From positions 62,001 to 126,000 of the forward strand of contig JAAYVD010000154.1 of assembly GCA_012517355.1 (NCBI GenBank): a stretch of 64,000 nt of DNA, written 5' to 3'. Position numbers and translations under genes: made by a program. Within the stretch, counting starts at the first letter, position 1; the number at the start of each line of letters is the position of its first letter. A model generated the notes under the pieces. That model saw nothing but the letters and a program-made list of their open reading frames with translations. It ran no database searches and was not told the DNA's origin. This document shows positions 1-8,251 of this stretch, one piece after another. This DNA comes from Candidatus Rifleibacteriota bacterium (GTDB taxonomy: Bacteria > Muiribacteriota > Ozemobacteria > Ozemobacterales > Ozemobacteraceae).

Positions 1-1
1 G

Positions 2-106
2 GACCGGGGCTTGTTTCCCAACGAGAGTTCCCTGTTCGAGATCCCGTTCAAGAACCCGCCGCCGGGGGTGAAATCGTTCCGGGTGCGGGTCGCGGAGTTC
101 GACTGA
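2..106 (+). CDS. C-terminal end of an unidentified protein (partial)
   Basis: Thirty-four codons enter from the left edge and end at TGA 104-106. The visible tail ends in NPPPGVKSFRVRVAEFD, an alternating hydrophobic/charged pattern that suggests closing beta strands of a larger domain. No family can be assigned from so short a piece. The next gene lies on the opposite strand and begins its 3' end only 4 nt away, so the two are convergent. Confidence 0.6.
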   Translation, partial: DRGLFPNESSLFEIPFKNPPPGVKSFRVRVAEFD

Positions 107-109
107 GGG

Positions 110-358
110 TCAGTCCTTGCAGCAGTTCGGATCCGACCAGCGGACCAGGGTGTGTTGGCCGTCGAGGATCTTGACCAGATGGACCATCGCCACCACGAAC
201 GAGAGGAATCCGAGCCACCGGAGCCAGGAGTTCTCGACCATGTCGATGAGGTCCTTCTTGAATTCCTTCATTTCCTCCGGGAAGGCGAACAGGAGGACTC
301 CCATGAGAGAGACGAAAGGCAAAGCAAACAGCCAGAACACCTTCTTAATGAACCACAC
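110..358 (-). CDS. Small two-helix membrane protein, 82 aa
   Basis: I place the start at GTG 358, preceded by an AGGGAG ribosome-binding site at a suitable distance; the frame stays open upstream but that part has no coding character. Residues about 2-25 (FIKKVFWLFALPFV...) and 47-67 (SWLRWLGFLSFVVAMVHLV) are hydrophobic helices separated by a charged loop rich in Glu and Lys. The C-terminus carries adjacent cysteines (PNCCKD). I do not recognise the family. A good promoter (TTTACT-17-TATGAT) lies upstream, divergent from tatC. Confidence 0.65.
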   Translation of the reverse strand: MWFIKKVFWLFALPFVSLMGVLLFAFPEEMKEFKKDLIDMVENSWLRWLGFLSFVVAMVHLVKILDGQHTLVRWSDPNCCKD

Positions 359-394
359 GGCTTTTCTCCCTGTTGTCGAGGAATTGGTGGGTGT

Positions 395-423
395 ATCATA
401 ACAGAGGCCTATAGGAAAGTAAA
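395..423 (-). promoter_or_regulatory. Sigma-70 promoter for the 82-aa membrane protein
   Basis: On the minus strand the -35 box TTTACT (423-418) and the -10 box TATGAT (400-395) are separated by 17 nt. The predicted start near 388 gives a 5' leader of about 30 nt that contains the AGGGAG site before GTG 358. Confidence 0.7.
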
Positions 424-429
424 CTCTTC

Positions 430-1245
430 GTGCACCCCCAGGACCCACACATACCTGCCATGCCGACGCCCCTTCCCGCCGCCGGCCCCGGGAACGGGGA
501 ACCGGAAGGCGGGCCGGAATCCTCCCTGGTCGATCACCTGGCGGAGCTCCGCACCCGGATCCTGATCTGCCTCGCCAGCTTCCTGGCCTGGTTCGCGGTG
601 GCATGGTGGCAATCCGACGTGCTGGTGCGCCTGGCCCTGGGCCCCTTGCGGCAAGCCTTCCCGACGGCGCGGCTGGCCGCCCTCACGGTGACCGAGGCCT
701 TCGTCACCACCCTCAAGCTGTCCGCCCTGGCCGCCCTGACGGCCACCCTGCCGGTGATCGTCTGGCAGGCCTGGCGGTTCGTGGCTCCCGGCCTGCTCCC
801 GCGGGAGCGCTTCTGGAGCCGGCTGGTCCTGGTCCCGGCCATGCTGTGCTTCGCCATCGGGGTGGCGTTCTGCTATCTCGTCGCCCTGCCGGCCGCCCTG
901 GGATTTTTGATCCAGAGCGGGGATTTCCTGGTCCTGACCCTGTCCTACGCCGCCTTCGTCGAGTTCGAAATGATGTTCCTGGTGGTGATGGGGGTGCTGT
1001 TCGAACTCCCCCTCCTGCTGGTGTTTCTCGATGTGACCGGTCTGTTTCCCGCCGAGCGGGTGCGCGAAAACCGGCGGGTGGCGATCGTCGCGGCCTTCGT
1101 GGTGGGCGGCATCCTGTCGCCGCCGGACGTGGTCTCGCAGTTCCTGGTTTCCGTCCCCCTGGTCCTGTTGACCGAGGCGGGACTGTGGCTCTCCCTGGCC
1201 GCCCGCCGGTTCCGGGGCCAGCCCGGCGCCGGGCCGAACAAATGA
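430..1245 (+). CDS. tatC: Sec-independent (twin-arginine) translocase subunit TatC
   Basis: TatC is the multispanning receptor of the Tat pathway, which exports folded proteins bearing twin-arginine signals. The 271-aa frame carries the family signature HLAELRTR at residues 36-43, six predicted membrane helices, and the conserved acidic loop LFELPLLL before helix 5. The C-terminal part (GGILSPPDVVSQ) is also typical. Two starts are possible, GTG 430 and ATG 460, and neither has a convincing ribosome-binding site; the Pro/Gly-rich first 30 residues are not conserved in the family. No tatA or tatB is visible in this window, so the partner genes must lie elsewhere. Confidence 0.93.
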   Translation: MHPQDPHIPAMPTPLPAAGPGNGEPEGGPESSLVDHLAELRTRILICLASFLAWFAVAWWQSDVLVRLALGPLRQAFPTARLAALTVTEAFVTTLKLSALAALTATLPVIVWQAWRFVAPGLLPRERFWSRLVLVPAMLCFAIGVAFCYLVALPAALGFLIQSGDFLVLTLSYAAFVEFEMMFLVVMGVLFELPLLLVFLDVTGLFPAERVRENRRVAIVAAFVVGGILSPPDVVSQFLVSVPLVLLTEAGLWLSLAARRFRGQPGAGPNK

Positions 1246-1275
1246 TTTTCCCCACGGAGGGAATTCCGGTATACT
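1246..1275 (+). promoter_or_regulatory. Possible promoter of the HEAT-repeat operon
   Basis: A good -10 box TATACT (1270-1275) follows a weak -35 box TTTTCC (1246-1251) with 18 nt spacing. It sits 25 nt after the tatC stop and about 107 nt before the first HEAT gene. The predicted start near 1282 lies immediately upstream of the palindrome at 1287-1308. Confidence 0.45.
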
Positions 1276-1286
1276 GCTGAAGCCTG

Positions 1287-1308
1287 TTCCACCTCGTTCG
1301 AGGTGGAA
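1287..1308 (+). promoter_or_regulatory. 22-bp perfect palindrome between tatC and the HEAT operon
   Basis: Ten-base arms, TTCCACCTCG and CGAGGTGGAA, flank a two-base TT centre. It begins 41 nt after the tatC stop and about 5 nt after the predicted transcription start of the HEAT operon. It could be a terminator hairpin for tatC (no U-tract follows), an operator, or a leader hairpin. Its core CCTCGTTCGAGG recurs on the minus strand in the hairpin at 48799-48826. Confidence 0.6.
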
Positions 1309-1381
1309 ACGGTGGCGTTTGCCCATTCAGGTCCGGGTGGATCCGGCCGATACACCTTGAGGGGTATTCAAAACCAGCGTC

Positions 1382-3838
1382 ATGGGTTGGTTCTCGCGAA
1401 AAATCAGCGATCCCGCGGAAGCGTTCTCCCGCCTCATCTCCCCGGACAAAAAGGTGTCCAAGCAGGCGGCGGACGATTTCGTGACCAACCTCGACAACAA
1501 TCTCGTGGAGTTCCTCTGCGAGCGGTTCGAGGAACAGACCACCCTGGAAACCCGGTTGAAGATCCTGGAGATCTTCGCCGCCAGGCACGAGACCCTGTCC
1601 AACGAGGATCTGCGACTGATCCTCAAGCTCCTGGCCTACCCCGACTCGGTGCTGCGCGAGACCTTCAAGGAGATCCTGCAGAGCCTGACCGAGGAGCGGT
1701 TGAAGCCGATCACCGAAGTGCTCTGCGCGACCTCCGACGTCGGCATCCGCAACACCCTCCAGCACGCGATCGTCCATTCGGGGGTGCTGGAGCGCCTGCT
1801 CAAGAAATGGGCCGAGTACTCGACCAAGGAGAAGATCCTGTACATCGAGGAGATCGTCCTGCTGCAGAATCCGCAGACCTACCCCATCTTCATGGACATC
1901 CTGAAGGAAGAGGTGGTCGAAAGCCGGAAGGAAGAGAAACGCATCATCCAGGTCGAGTTCGGCAAGCACATCGAGAAGATCAAGGACCCCGCCTTTCTCG
2001 AGCTGTGCGTGAAGAACCTTCCCGGCATCGATTCGCTGATGTGGTACCAGGTCTTCAAGTGCTGCCAGTTCCACGGGGAGGCCTTCTTCAAACCCCTGTT
2101 CCAGGACCTGGGACGCAAGAGCGAAAGCTTCCGGCTGGCCGTGCTGAAGCTGATCGAACAGCTTTCCGACCCGGTCTCGTACCCGTTCCTGTTCCCCTAC
2201 CTGCTCGACAAGTTCAAGACCATCCCCCCGGTGGTCCAGAACACGATCCAGACCATCATCAAGCGGGTGGCCGACGAGCTCGAGGCGATGGACGACCCCA
2301 CCCGCAACGCCCCCAAGACCGTCGAGCGGATCAACTTCTTCACCAAGCCCCTGGAAGACTGCCTCAACGACCGGTACATCCAGGCCAGCAAGATCATGTC
2401 GGAATGCCTGCTCCGCATGGGCCGGTTCCAACCCGACATCATCCTGCGCAACCTTCCCAGGATCCACAAGTACAACGACAAGTACCTCGACAGTTTCCTC
2501 AAAGGCCTCGAGGTCAACTGGCGCAAGAACCTGCTGATCAACGCGGTCTGCTACAAGGACCCCGCCACCGGCCGCACCGCCCTGCAACTGCTCGCGAACC
2601 CGACCGAGAACTACATCATCGACACCCTGAACACCCTGCTCCTGGAAAAGTTCATGGAGGTCCCCCAGGGCATCCAGGGCGAGGTCATCAACCTGATGAT
2701 GGACCCGCGCCTGAAGCGGTTCGTCGAGGAGGTCCTCTACCACCAGGACCCGAACCTCCGCATGCGCATCCTGCAGATCCTGGGCGAAAGCGGTTCACCG
2801 AACGCCCTCCAGATCCTTCTCAGCAAGATGCGGGACCCCGACTACTCGGTGCGCGTCGGCATCCTCAACCTGCTGAAACTGAAGCATTTCCAGACCCCGG
2901 AAGGCACCGAAGCGATGATGGAATTCCTGAAGGACACCGAGCAATCGATCATCCTGCAGACCATCGAGCTGCTGAAGGAACGCGACCATCCCAAGCTTCT
3001 GGGCAACTTCAGCAAACTCCTCGCCCAGAAGGACACCAAGGTCCGCGATGAAGCCCACAAGGCCATCGCCTACGTGACCCGCCGCAAGTTCATCCAGGGG
3101 TTCGACAAGATGCCGGCCGAGGCGAAGTATGCCATCGGCACCTCCCTCATCAAGATGGACCCGTCCTTCCTCGAAGACATCACCCGGGACCTGTCGGCCT
3201 CCGACCAGCGGCTGCGCGTCCTCTCGGCCCGCATCCTCGAGGTCCTGTGCGACCACATCCCCCCCGAACTGAAGACCAACCTGATCGTCGCCATCCAGGA
3301 CCCCGACCCGCACGTGCGGGCGGTCGTCATCATGGGACTCGGCAAGATCGGCGGCCCGTCGGTGGCCAACATGCTCGTCGAGTTCTTGAAAGACCAGGAC
3401 GACCGCGTGCGCGCCAATGCGGTCGAGGCCATGGCCAACGTCGGCGACCTGTCGCTGGCGGAGACCATCCTGCCCTGCCTCTACGACAAGAACAACCGGG
3501 TGCGGGCCAACTCGATCATGACCCTCTGGCGGCTCGGCTATTACCAGATCTACGATGCCGTCATCGACATGCTCCGCAACCCCGACAAATGGATGCGGGC
3601 TTCCGCCGCGTTCGCGTTGGGCGAGCTGAAGGACCCGCGCTTCTTCCCCGTCCTGGTCGGCTGCATGCGGGATCCCGAAGCCGACGTGCGCCGGAACGTG
3701 ATCCGCAGCCTCGGCAAACTGGCCGAGCCGGTCCAGGTCGCCCCCTACATCCGACCCCTTCGCTTCGACCCGGACGAGGGAGTGCGCAAGGCGGTCTCCG
3801 ACATCCTCAGCGCGCCGCCGACCAAGCCGAAGGCCTGA
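1382..3838 (+). CDS. HEAT-repeat protein, 818 aa (paralogue 1)
   Basis: The protein appears cytosolic, with no signal peptide or membrane helix. Degenerate helical repeats run through the N-terminal two thirds, and clear HEAT units occupy about residues 630-815, with recurring patterns such as DDRVRANAVEAM, NNRVRANSIMTL and EADVRRNVIRSLG. HEAT arrays act as protein-binding scaffolds, so a scaffolding role is inferred; no enzymatic motif was found. It is clearly related to the next gene: both share an (F/Y)I..F..(M/L)P.E segment followed by the same order of C-terminal repeats. The ATG at 1382 lacks a good ribosome-binding site; GAGGGG lies about 16 nt upstream. Confidence 0.85.
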   Translation: MGWFSRKISDPAEAFSRLISPDKKVSKQAADDFVTNLDNNLVEFLCERFEEQTTLETRLKILEIFAARHETLSNEDLRLILKLLAYPDSVLRETFKEILQSLTEERLKPITEVLCATSDVGIRNTLQHAIVHSGVLERLLKKWAEYSTKEKILYIEEIVLLQNPQTYPIFMDILKEEVVESRKEEKRIIQVEFGKHIEKIKDPAFLELCVKNLPGIDSLMWYQVFKCCQFHGEAFFKPLFQDLGRKSESFRLAVLKLIEQLSDPVSYPFLFPYLLDKFKTIPPVVQNTIQTIIKRVADELEAMDDPTRNAPKTVERINFFTKPLEDCLNDRYIQASKIMSECLLRMGRFQPDIILRNLPRIHKYNDKYLDSFLKGLEVNWRKNLLINAVCYKDPATGRTALQLLANPTENYIIDTLNTLLLEKFMEVPQGIQGEVINLMMDPRLKRFVEEVLYHQDPNLRMRILQILGESGSPNALQILLSKMRDPDYSVRVGILNLLKLKHFQTPEGTEAMMEFLKDTEQSIILQTIELLKERDHPKLLGNFSKLLAQKDTKVRDEAHKAIAYVTRRKFIQGFDKMPAEAKYAIGTSLIKMDPSFLEDITRDLSASDQRLRVLSARILEVLCDHIPPELKTNLIVAIQDPDPHVRAVVIMGLGKIGGPSVANMLVEFLKDQDDRVRANAVEAMANVGDLSLAETILPCLYDKNNRVRANSIMTLWRLGYYQIYDAVIDMLRNPDKWMRASAAFALGELKDPRFFPVLVGCMRDPEADVRRNVIRSLGKLAEPVQVAPYIRPLRFDPDEGVRKAVSDILSAPPTKPKA

Positions 3839-3844
3839 CCCGAG

Positions 3845-6331
3845 ATGATCTGGCCTTTCAAGCAAGCCCGGGATCCCACCCTCCTCCTCCAGGATCTGGA
3901 GAGCCCCGACCCCGAGACCCGCCAGAAGGCCTTCGCGGAACTGGTCGATCATGCCGCCCCGAAAGCCAACGAGGAGATCCTGGAGCGCCTGCGGAACCTC
4001 GGCGAGATTCCCCGGCCGATGCTGCTCGCCCTGCTCGACCTGGTGGGCCGGCGGGGCATCGAGGAGGCCGTTCCCCTGCTCAAACCCCTGCTCCAGGACG
4101 ACGAGCACGAGATCCGGCTGGCCTCGCTCCGCGCCCTCAACCGGCTCCCGAGCCAACAGAGCCTCGACGCCATCGTTCCGCTGCTGGCCGACCCGGACCT
4201 GACCATCCGCAAGGAGGTCCGGGACGCCGTCATCCGCCTGTATGGCGACAACGCCCTGGGAGCCCTCCTCCGCGGGGTCCCGTCCGACCATTCCTCCCCG
4301 CTGTATTTCGAGATCTCCTCGCTGCTCGAAGAGATGGACCTGTTCGACCGCATGGTACAGAGCTTCGCCATCCCCGACCCGGAAGTCCGCAAATTCCATT
4401 TCCACAACATGGTGAAGTTTCACCGCCCCGAATTCATCCCTCTCTTCCTGGGGTTGGCCGACGGGGCCGGATCCGCCATGATCACCAGGATCAAGGAAGC
4501 GCTCCTCGACTACTCTCCCGAGGAGCTGATCCCTCCCGTCCAGGCCGTCCTCTACGGAAACCCGACCAAGACGGTCATCCAGCTGATCGACGAGATCCTG
4601 TTCGGCCGCACCGTCGAGTTCAAGGAGGACCTGTTCCGTCTCGCCGCCGGCATCCCCCGCCCGGAGCTCCGGATCCAGTTCCTCTCGCGCCTGACCCGCA
4701 AGACGGACCCCTTCCTGTTCCTGCCCTGCCTCGATCTCCTCGACGATCCCACGGCCCGCATCCGTACCCTGATCTGGGAAGCCTTGTCCACCATCCACAA
4801 AGGGACCCTGGGCCGTCTCTCCGATCCGCACGAAGACAAGAAGCCCATGTTGACCAAGCTGCTGGAGGAATGGCGGCAAAGGGTGGTTTCGCTCATGGCC
4901 CAGGGAACCATGCAGCACGGCACCACCGAGCTCACCCGCCTGTTCTTCGCCATGGCCGAGGCGGACCATTCCCTGGTCCGGCCCGTGTTCGGCCGCCTGC
5001 TGAACGACCAGTTCGCCGAGGCCATCGCCGGCATCGGCTCCTGGCCTTTCCAGGACCAGTTCACCCTCCTGCACGAGACCGTCAAGCAGGATCCTTCAGT
5101 CGCCGCCCTCCTCGTCAGCGGCATCGGCCGCAACCCCGCCCACGACTACCTGCGACTGCTGTTCAAGCTGCTGCAGACCATCCTGTCCGGCGACCGCGAG
5201 GTGTTCAAACGGAACCTCGAGTCCCGCATCAAGGGGGTCCGCCTGGCCGAATTCCTGGAGGACCCGGACCCCGACATCCGGATCGCCCTGATCGACCTGC
5301 TGATGGACATCGGGGGGGACATGCTCCCGGGGGTCCTCGAGAAAACCCTCAAGGACCTTTCCCCGGCCGTCCGGCTGAAGGCGGTCCAGACCAGCCTCAA
5401 GATCCGGCATCCCCGCATCGCGCGCATCCTGGAGGACGCGACCGGCGACCCCGACCCCGAGGTGGCGATGCTGGCCGTCAAGAGCCTGAAGGAGGCTCTC
5501 CCCGCCGAGCGGTTCACCGCCCTGCTGACCAAGCTGGTCAACAGCCCCACCGACGAGATCCGCACCTACGTCCTGAAGGAGATCGCCAAACTCACCAAGC
5601 AGCGCTACATTGCCAATTTCAAGACCCTGCCCCCCGAAGTGCGCAAGCTGGCCGCTTCCGCCATCCTGAAACTGGACGCCTCATTCGTCGATCAGCTGAT
5701 CTCCGAGCTCAAGTCCCTCGACCCCGATTCCCGCCTGCGAGCGGCCATGATCATGGAGAACCTGCAGGTGGGGGGGAAAGGTCGGGAAGCGCTGCTGTCG
5801 GCGATGCGCGACCCCTCGCGCAAGGTGCGGGCCGCGGTGGTCAAGACCCTCGGCGTGATCGGCGACCGCACCCTGCTGACCCAACTGATCGAGTTCTTCA
5901 ACGACCCCGATGAACGGGTCCGCGCCAACACGATCGAGGCCATCTCCGGCTTCGGCGATGCCCGCGCCACCCAGATCCTCCTTCCCTTCCTCGAAGACCC
6001 CAACAACCGCATCCGGGCAAATGCCGCCCTCGGCGTCTGGCAGATCGGCAAGGTGAACGTGCTGCCGGTGATCCAGAAGATGCTGGTGCACACCGACCCC
6101 CTGATGAAGGCCAGCGGCCTGTGGGTGCTCGGGGAAATCCGCCAGGAAAGCCATCTCACCCTGGTCGTCCCCTTCCTGCGCGAAACCCACAATCTCGTCC
6201 GCCTCAACGCCCTCAAGGCAGCGGCCAAGATCAAGCCTGAAGCCCTCAAGCCGTTGTTGTCGAGCCTCCGGCTCGACCCCTCTCCGGAGATCCGACAGTT
6301 CCTCACGGAGCTCAGCTACAAGATCGTCTGA
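3845..6331 (+). CDS. HEAT-repeat protein, 828 aa (paralogue 2)
   Basis: This is a second large soluble HEAT scaffold, starting 6 nt after its paralogue and probably translated from the same mRNA. HEAT units are recognisable throughout, for example DPEVAMLAVKSLKEAL, SRKVRAAVVKTLG, DERVRANTIEAI and NNRIRANAALGVW. The C-terminal 250 residues align by eye with those of the upstream gene, so the pair looks like an old tandem duplication. No catalytic motif is visible. Its stop overlaps the start of the membrane protein gene downstream (TGATG), which suggests that the three products act together. Confidence 0.85.
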   Translation: MIWPFKQARDPTLLLQDLESPDPETRQKAFAELVDHAAPKANEEILERLRNLGEIPRPMLLALLDLVGRRGIEEAVPLLKPLLQDDEHEIRLASLRALNRLPSQQSLDAIVPLLADPDLTIRKEVRDAVIRLYGDNALGALLRGVPSDHSSPLYFEISSLLEEMDLFDRMVQSFAIPDPEVRKFHFHNMVKFHRPEFIPLFLGLADGAGSAMITRIKEALLDYSPEELIPPVQAVLYGNPTKTVIQLIDEILFGRTVEFKEDLFRLAAGIPRPELRIQFLSRLTRKTDPFLFLPCLDLLDDPTARIRTLIWEALSTIHKGTLGRLSDPHEDKKPMLTKLLEEWRQRVVSLMAQGTMQHGTTELTRLFFAMAEADHSLVRPVFGRLLNDQFAEAIAGIGSWPFQDQFTLLHETVKQDPSVAALLVSGIGRNPAHDYLRLLFKLLQTILSGDREVFKRNLESRIKGVRLAEFLEDPDPDIRIALIDLLMDIGGDMLPGVLEKTLKDLSPAVRLKAVQTSLKIRHPRIARILEDATGDPDPEVAMLAVKSLKEALPAERFTALLTKLVNSPTDEIRTYVLKEIAKLTKQRYIANFKTLPPEVRKLAASAILKLDASFVDQLISELKSLDPDSRLRAAMIMENLQVGGKGREALLSAMRDPSRKVRAAVVKTLGVIGDRTLLTQLIEFFNDPDERVRANTIEAISGFGDARATQILLPFLEDPNNRIRANAALGVWQIGKVNVLPVIQKMLVHTDPLMKASGLWVLGEIRQESHLTLVVPFLRETHNLVRLNALKAAAKIKPEALKPLLSSLRLDPSPEIRQFLTELSYKIV

Positions 6332-6756
6332 TGGACAACCGCGAGGCGGTCGAGAAGGTCTACCGGGCGATCCGGGAGTATTTCGCCTCTTCCCCGTATG
6401 AGAACGAGGTGGTTCTCATCCTGCTGATCCCCTCGTTCGTGATCCTGGCCTGGCTGTTCTTCACCATGCGTCCTGCCAAGCGCGGCCCCACCTATCCCGC
6501 CAAGGAACTGGAGTTCTTCCGGATGGCCACCCTCCAGAAAGGGCTCGAGGACTTCGACCGCAGCCTGCTCATCGACCTGGCCGAGACCTACCAGATCCGT
6601 CCCCTGTACAAGATCGTCCTGGAACACGAGACCTTCCGGATGCTCCAGGAAAAGTTCCGCCGGGATCACCCGGAGACGACCTCGACGGGCGACGTCAAGC
6701 CGAGCGTCGCCTACCTGGCCTCCCTCGAGAAGAAGTTGTTCCCCGAGGAGGCCTGA
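6331..6756 (+). CDS. Membrane protein with one N-terminal helix, 141 aa
   Basis: The start ATG shares one base with the stop of the second HEAT gene, indicating translational coupling. Residues about 25-45 (EVVLILLIPSFVILAWLFFTM) form a single membrane helix, followed by a roughly 95-residue charged cytoplasmic domain (FFRMATLQKGLEDFD, YKIVLEHETFRMLQEKFR). The family is not recognised. Its position suggests that it anchors one or both HEAT proteins at the membrane. The gene ends 13 nt from the convergent dtd gene. Confidence 0.75.
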   Translation: MDNREAVEKVYRAIREYFASSPYENEVVLILLIPSFVILAWLFFTMRPAKRGPTYPAKELEFFRMATLQKGLEDFDRSLLIDLAETYQIRPLYKIVLEHETFRMLQEKFRRDHPETTSTGDVKPSVAYLASLEKKLFPEEA

Positions 6757-6769
6757 GCCGGGGCGCTTC

Positions 6770-7216
6770 TCACGCCCGGGAGTCGAGAAGGATGGTGACC
6801 GGGCCCCGGTTGACCTGGACGATCGTCATGTCGGCCCCGAACACCCCCGCTGCCACCGTTCGGATGCCGTATTCCCGGAGCTTGTCCTGGAAGGCGACGA
6901 ACAGGGCGTTGGCCCGGTCGGGGGCTTCGGCCCCCGTGAAGCTCGGCCGGTACCCGTTGCGGATGTCGCCAAACAACGTGAACTGCGGCACGACCAGGAT
7001 GCCCAACCCCTCGTCCACCGCCGAGCGGTTCATCCGCCCTTCGGCATCGGGGAAGATGCGCAGGCGGGCGACCTTCTTGGCCAGCCAGTCGAGATCCTGC
7101 GAGGTGTCTCCGGCACCGACCCCCAGGTAGCAGACGAGCCCCGCCCCGATCCGCGAGACTTCGCGGCCCTCGACCGACAGGGTTCCTTCCCCGACCCGTT
7201 GCACGACGGCTTTCAT
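6770..7216 (-). CDS. dtd: D-aminoacyl-tRNA deacylase
   Basis: DTD hydrolyses D-amino acids (and achiral glycine) mischarged onto tRNA. The 148-aa length is normal. Family landmarks are present: the N-terminal MKAVVQRV, the FTL strand segment VPQFTLFGD, GYRPSFTG, FGADMTI, and the C-terminal Gly-cis-Pro motif in NRGPVTILLD. The usual SQFTL reads PQFTL here, a minor variant. A strong AAGGAG ribosome-binding site precedes ATG 7216. It lies downstream of secD-secF on the same strand and may be co-transcribed, although a hairpin intervenes at 7240-7263. Confidence 0.93.
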   Translation of the reverse strand: MKAVVQRVGEGTLSVEGREVSRIGAGLVCYLGVGAGDTSQDLDWLAKKVARLRIFPDAEGRMNRSAVDEGLGILVVPQFTLFGDIRNGYRPSFTGAEAPDRANALFVAFQDKLREYGIRTVAAGVFGADMTIVQVNRGPVTILLDSRA

Positions 7217-7239
7217 GTGAAGCTCCTTCCCAAAGAGGC

Positions 7240-7263
7240 GGGGGCCCTCCGTGGAGAGCCCCC
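7240..7263 (-). terminator. Hairpin between secF and dtd (terminator or attenuator)
   Basis: Read on the minus strand, GGGGGCTC and GAGGGCCCCC form a stem with one bulge, followed by GCCTCTTTGGG. The short U-run makes it a weak intrinsic terminator that could reduce expression of dtd relative to secDF. Confidence 0.4.
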
Positions 7264-7311
7264 GTGGTCATTCAGAAGCGGTGGCGGGGCCTATCCCCGC
7301 GAGCCGCGCCA

Positions 7312-8223
7312 TCAGCGGCGTTTGCGTTCGAGCTTTTCTCCGGTGAGATGCAGCAGGATCGGGCTGGCCACGAAGATCGAGCTGTAGGTGCCGATGGCGA
7401 TGCCGAACGTCAACGTCAGGGCGAACCCCTTGATGGAAGTGCCGCCGACCAGCAGCAGGGCCACCAGGGTGAACAGGGTGGTCACCGAGGTGTTGATGGT
7501 TCGGCCCAGGGTGGCGTTGATCGACTCGTTGATCAGGGCGGAGAAACTCTGCTCCCGCATCAGGCGACGGTTTTCGCGGATGCGGTCGAAGACGACGATG
7601 GTGTCGTTGACCGAGTAGCCCAGCATGGTCAGACAGGCGGCCAGGACGGTCACGTCGAACTCGACCTTCATCAGGCAGACGAACCCGAGGGTGATGATCA
7701 GATCGTGGACCAGGGCGATGACGGCCCCGGCGCCGGAGTAGAATTCGAACCGCCAGGCGAGGTAGAGCAGGATGCCGATGACCGAGAAGACGGCGGCCCG
7801 CACGCCCTGCCGCTTCATTTCGGCACCCAGGGTCGGCCCGATGTTGGACATCGAGAGGGACTCCTCTTCGTAGGGGGCGAGCTCTTTGAGCTGCTTCATG
7901 ATGGTGGAGTGGACCTCGCCGGTCTCCTTCTCGTCGATGATCGGAGCGGGGTACTGGAGGATGAACTCCTTCTGGCCGCCGCCGGCCACGGCCTGGATGA
8001 TGACCTGGTCGGGCTTGAAATAGAGGTTGGGGATCTTGCCGAAGACCTCGCGGACCTTGTTTTCATCCATCGGGCTGAGGAACCGGATGTTGATGATGTT
8101 GCCACCCTTGAAGTCGATGCCGTATTCGAGCCCCCGGCCCATGAGGAGCAGCAGGGAAAGGACGAGCACGACAACCGAGCCGGTGATGAAGGTGAAGCGG
8201 TTTCCCATGAAGTCGAATTTCAT
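7312..8223 (-). CDS. secF: Protein translocase subunit SecF
   Basis: SecF pairs with SecD to drive the late, proton-motive-force-dependent step of Sec export. The 303-aa protein has an N-terminal helix at about residues 12-30, then the signature GIDFKGG at about 34-40, a periplasmic domain, and five C-terminal helices. The motif IVVFDRIRENRRLMR and the segment SINATLGRTINTSVTTLFT are typical of SecF. The gene starts 28 nt after secD, and the two are separate genes here rather than a fusion. Confidence 0.96.
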   Translation of the reverse strand: MKFDFMGNRFTFITGSVVVLVLSLLLLMGRGLEYGIDFKGGNIINIRFLSPMDENKVREVFGKIPNLYFKPDQVIIQAVAGGGQKEFILQYPAPIIDEKETGEVHSTIMKQLKELAPYEEESLSMSNIGPTLGAEMKRQGVRAAVFSVIGILLYLAWRFEFYSGAGAVIALVHDLIITLGFVCLMKVEFDVTVLAACLTMLGYSVNDTIVVFDRIRENRRLMREQSFSALINESINATLGRTINTSVTTLFTLVALLLVGGTSIKGFALTLTFGIAIGTYSSIFVASPILLHLTGEKLERKRR

Positions 8224-8251
8224 TGTTCGTTCTCCTGACGGTGGGTCGGTC

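Noticed and set aside
713-2743. 676-aa open frame on the minus strand opposite the first HEAT gene
   Set aside because: It is an antisense shadow of a GC-rich gene: composition is dominated by Asp, Gly, Leu and Gln from reversed codons, with no domain motif and no ribosome-binding site.
2795-5074. 759-aa minus-strand open frame
   Set aside because: It spans both HEAT genes in antisense and has no recognisable protein features.
6754-6782. Hairpin at the junction of the 141-aa membrane protein gene and dtd
   Set aside because: Stem CCGGGGCG/CGCCCGG has a bulge, no U-tract, and overlaps dtd coding sequence; too weak to call.
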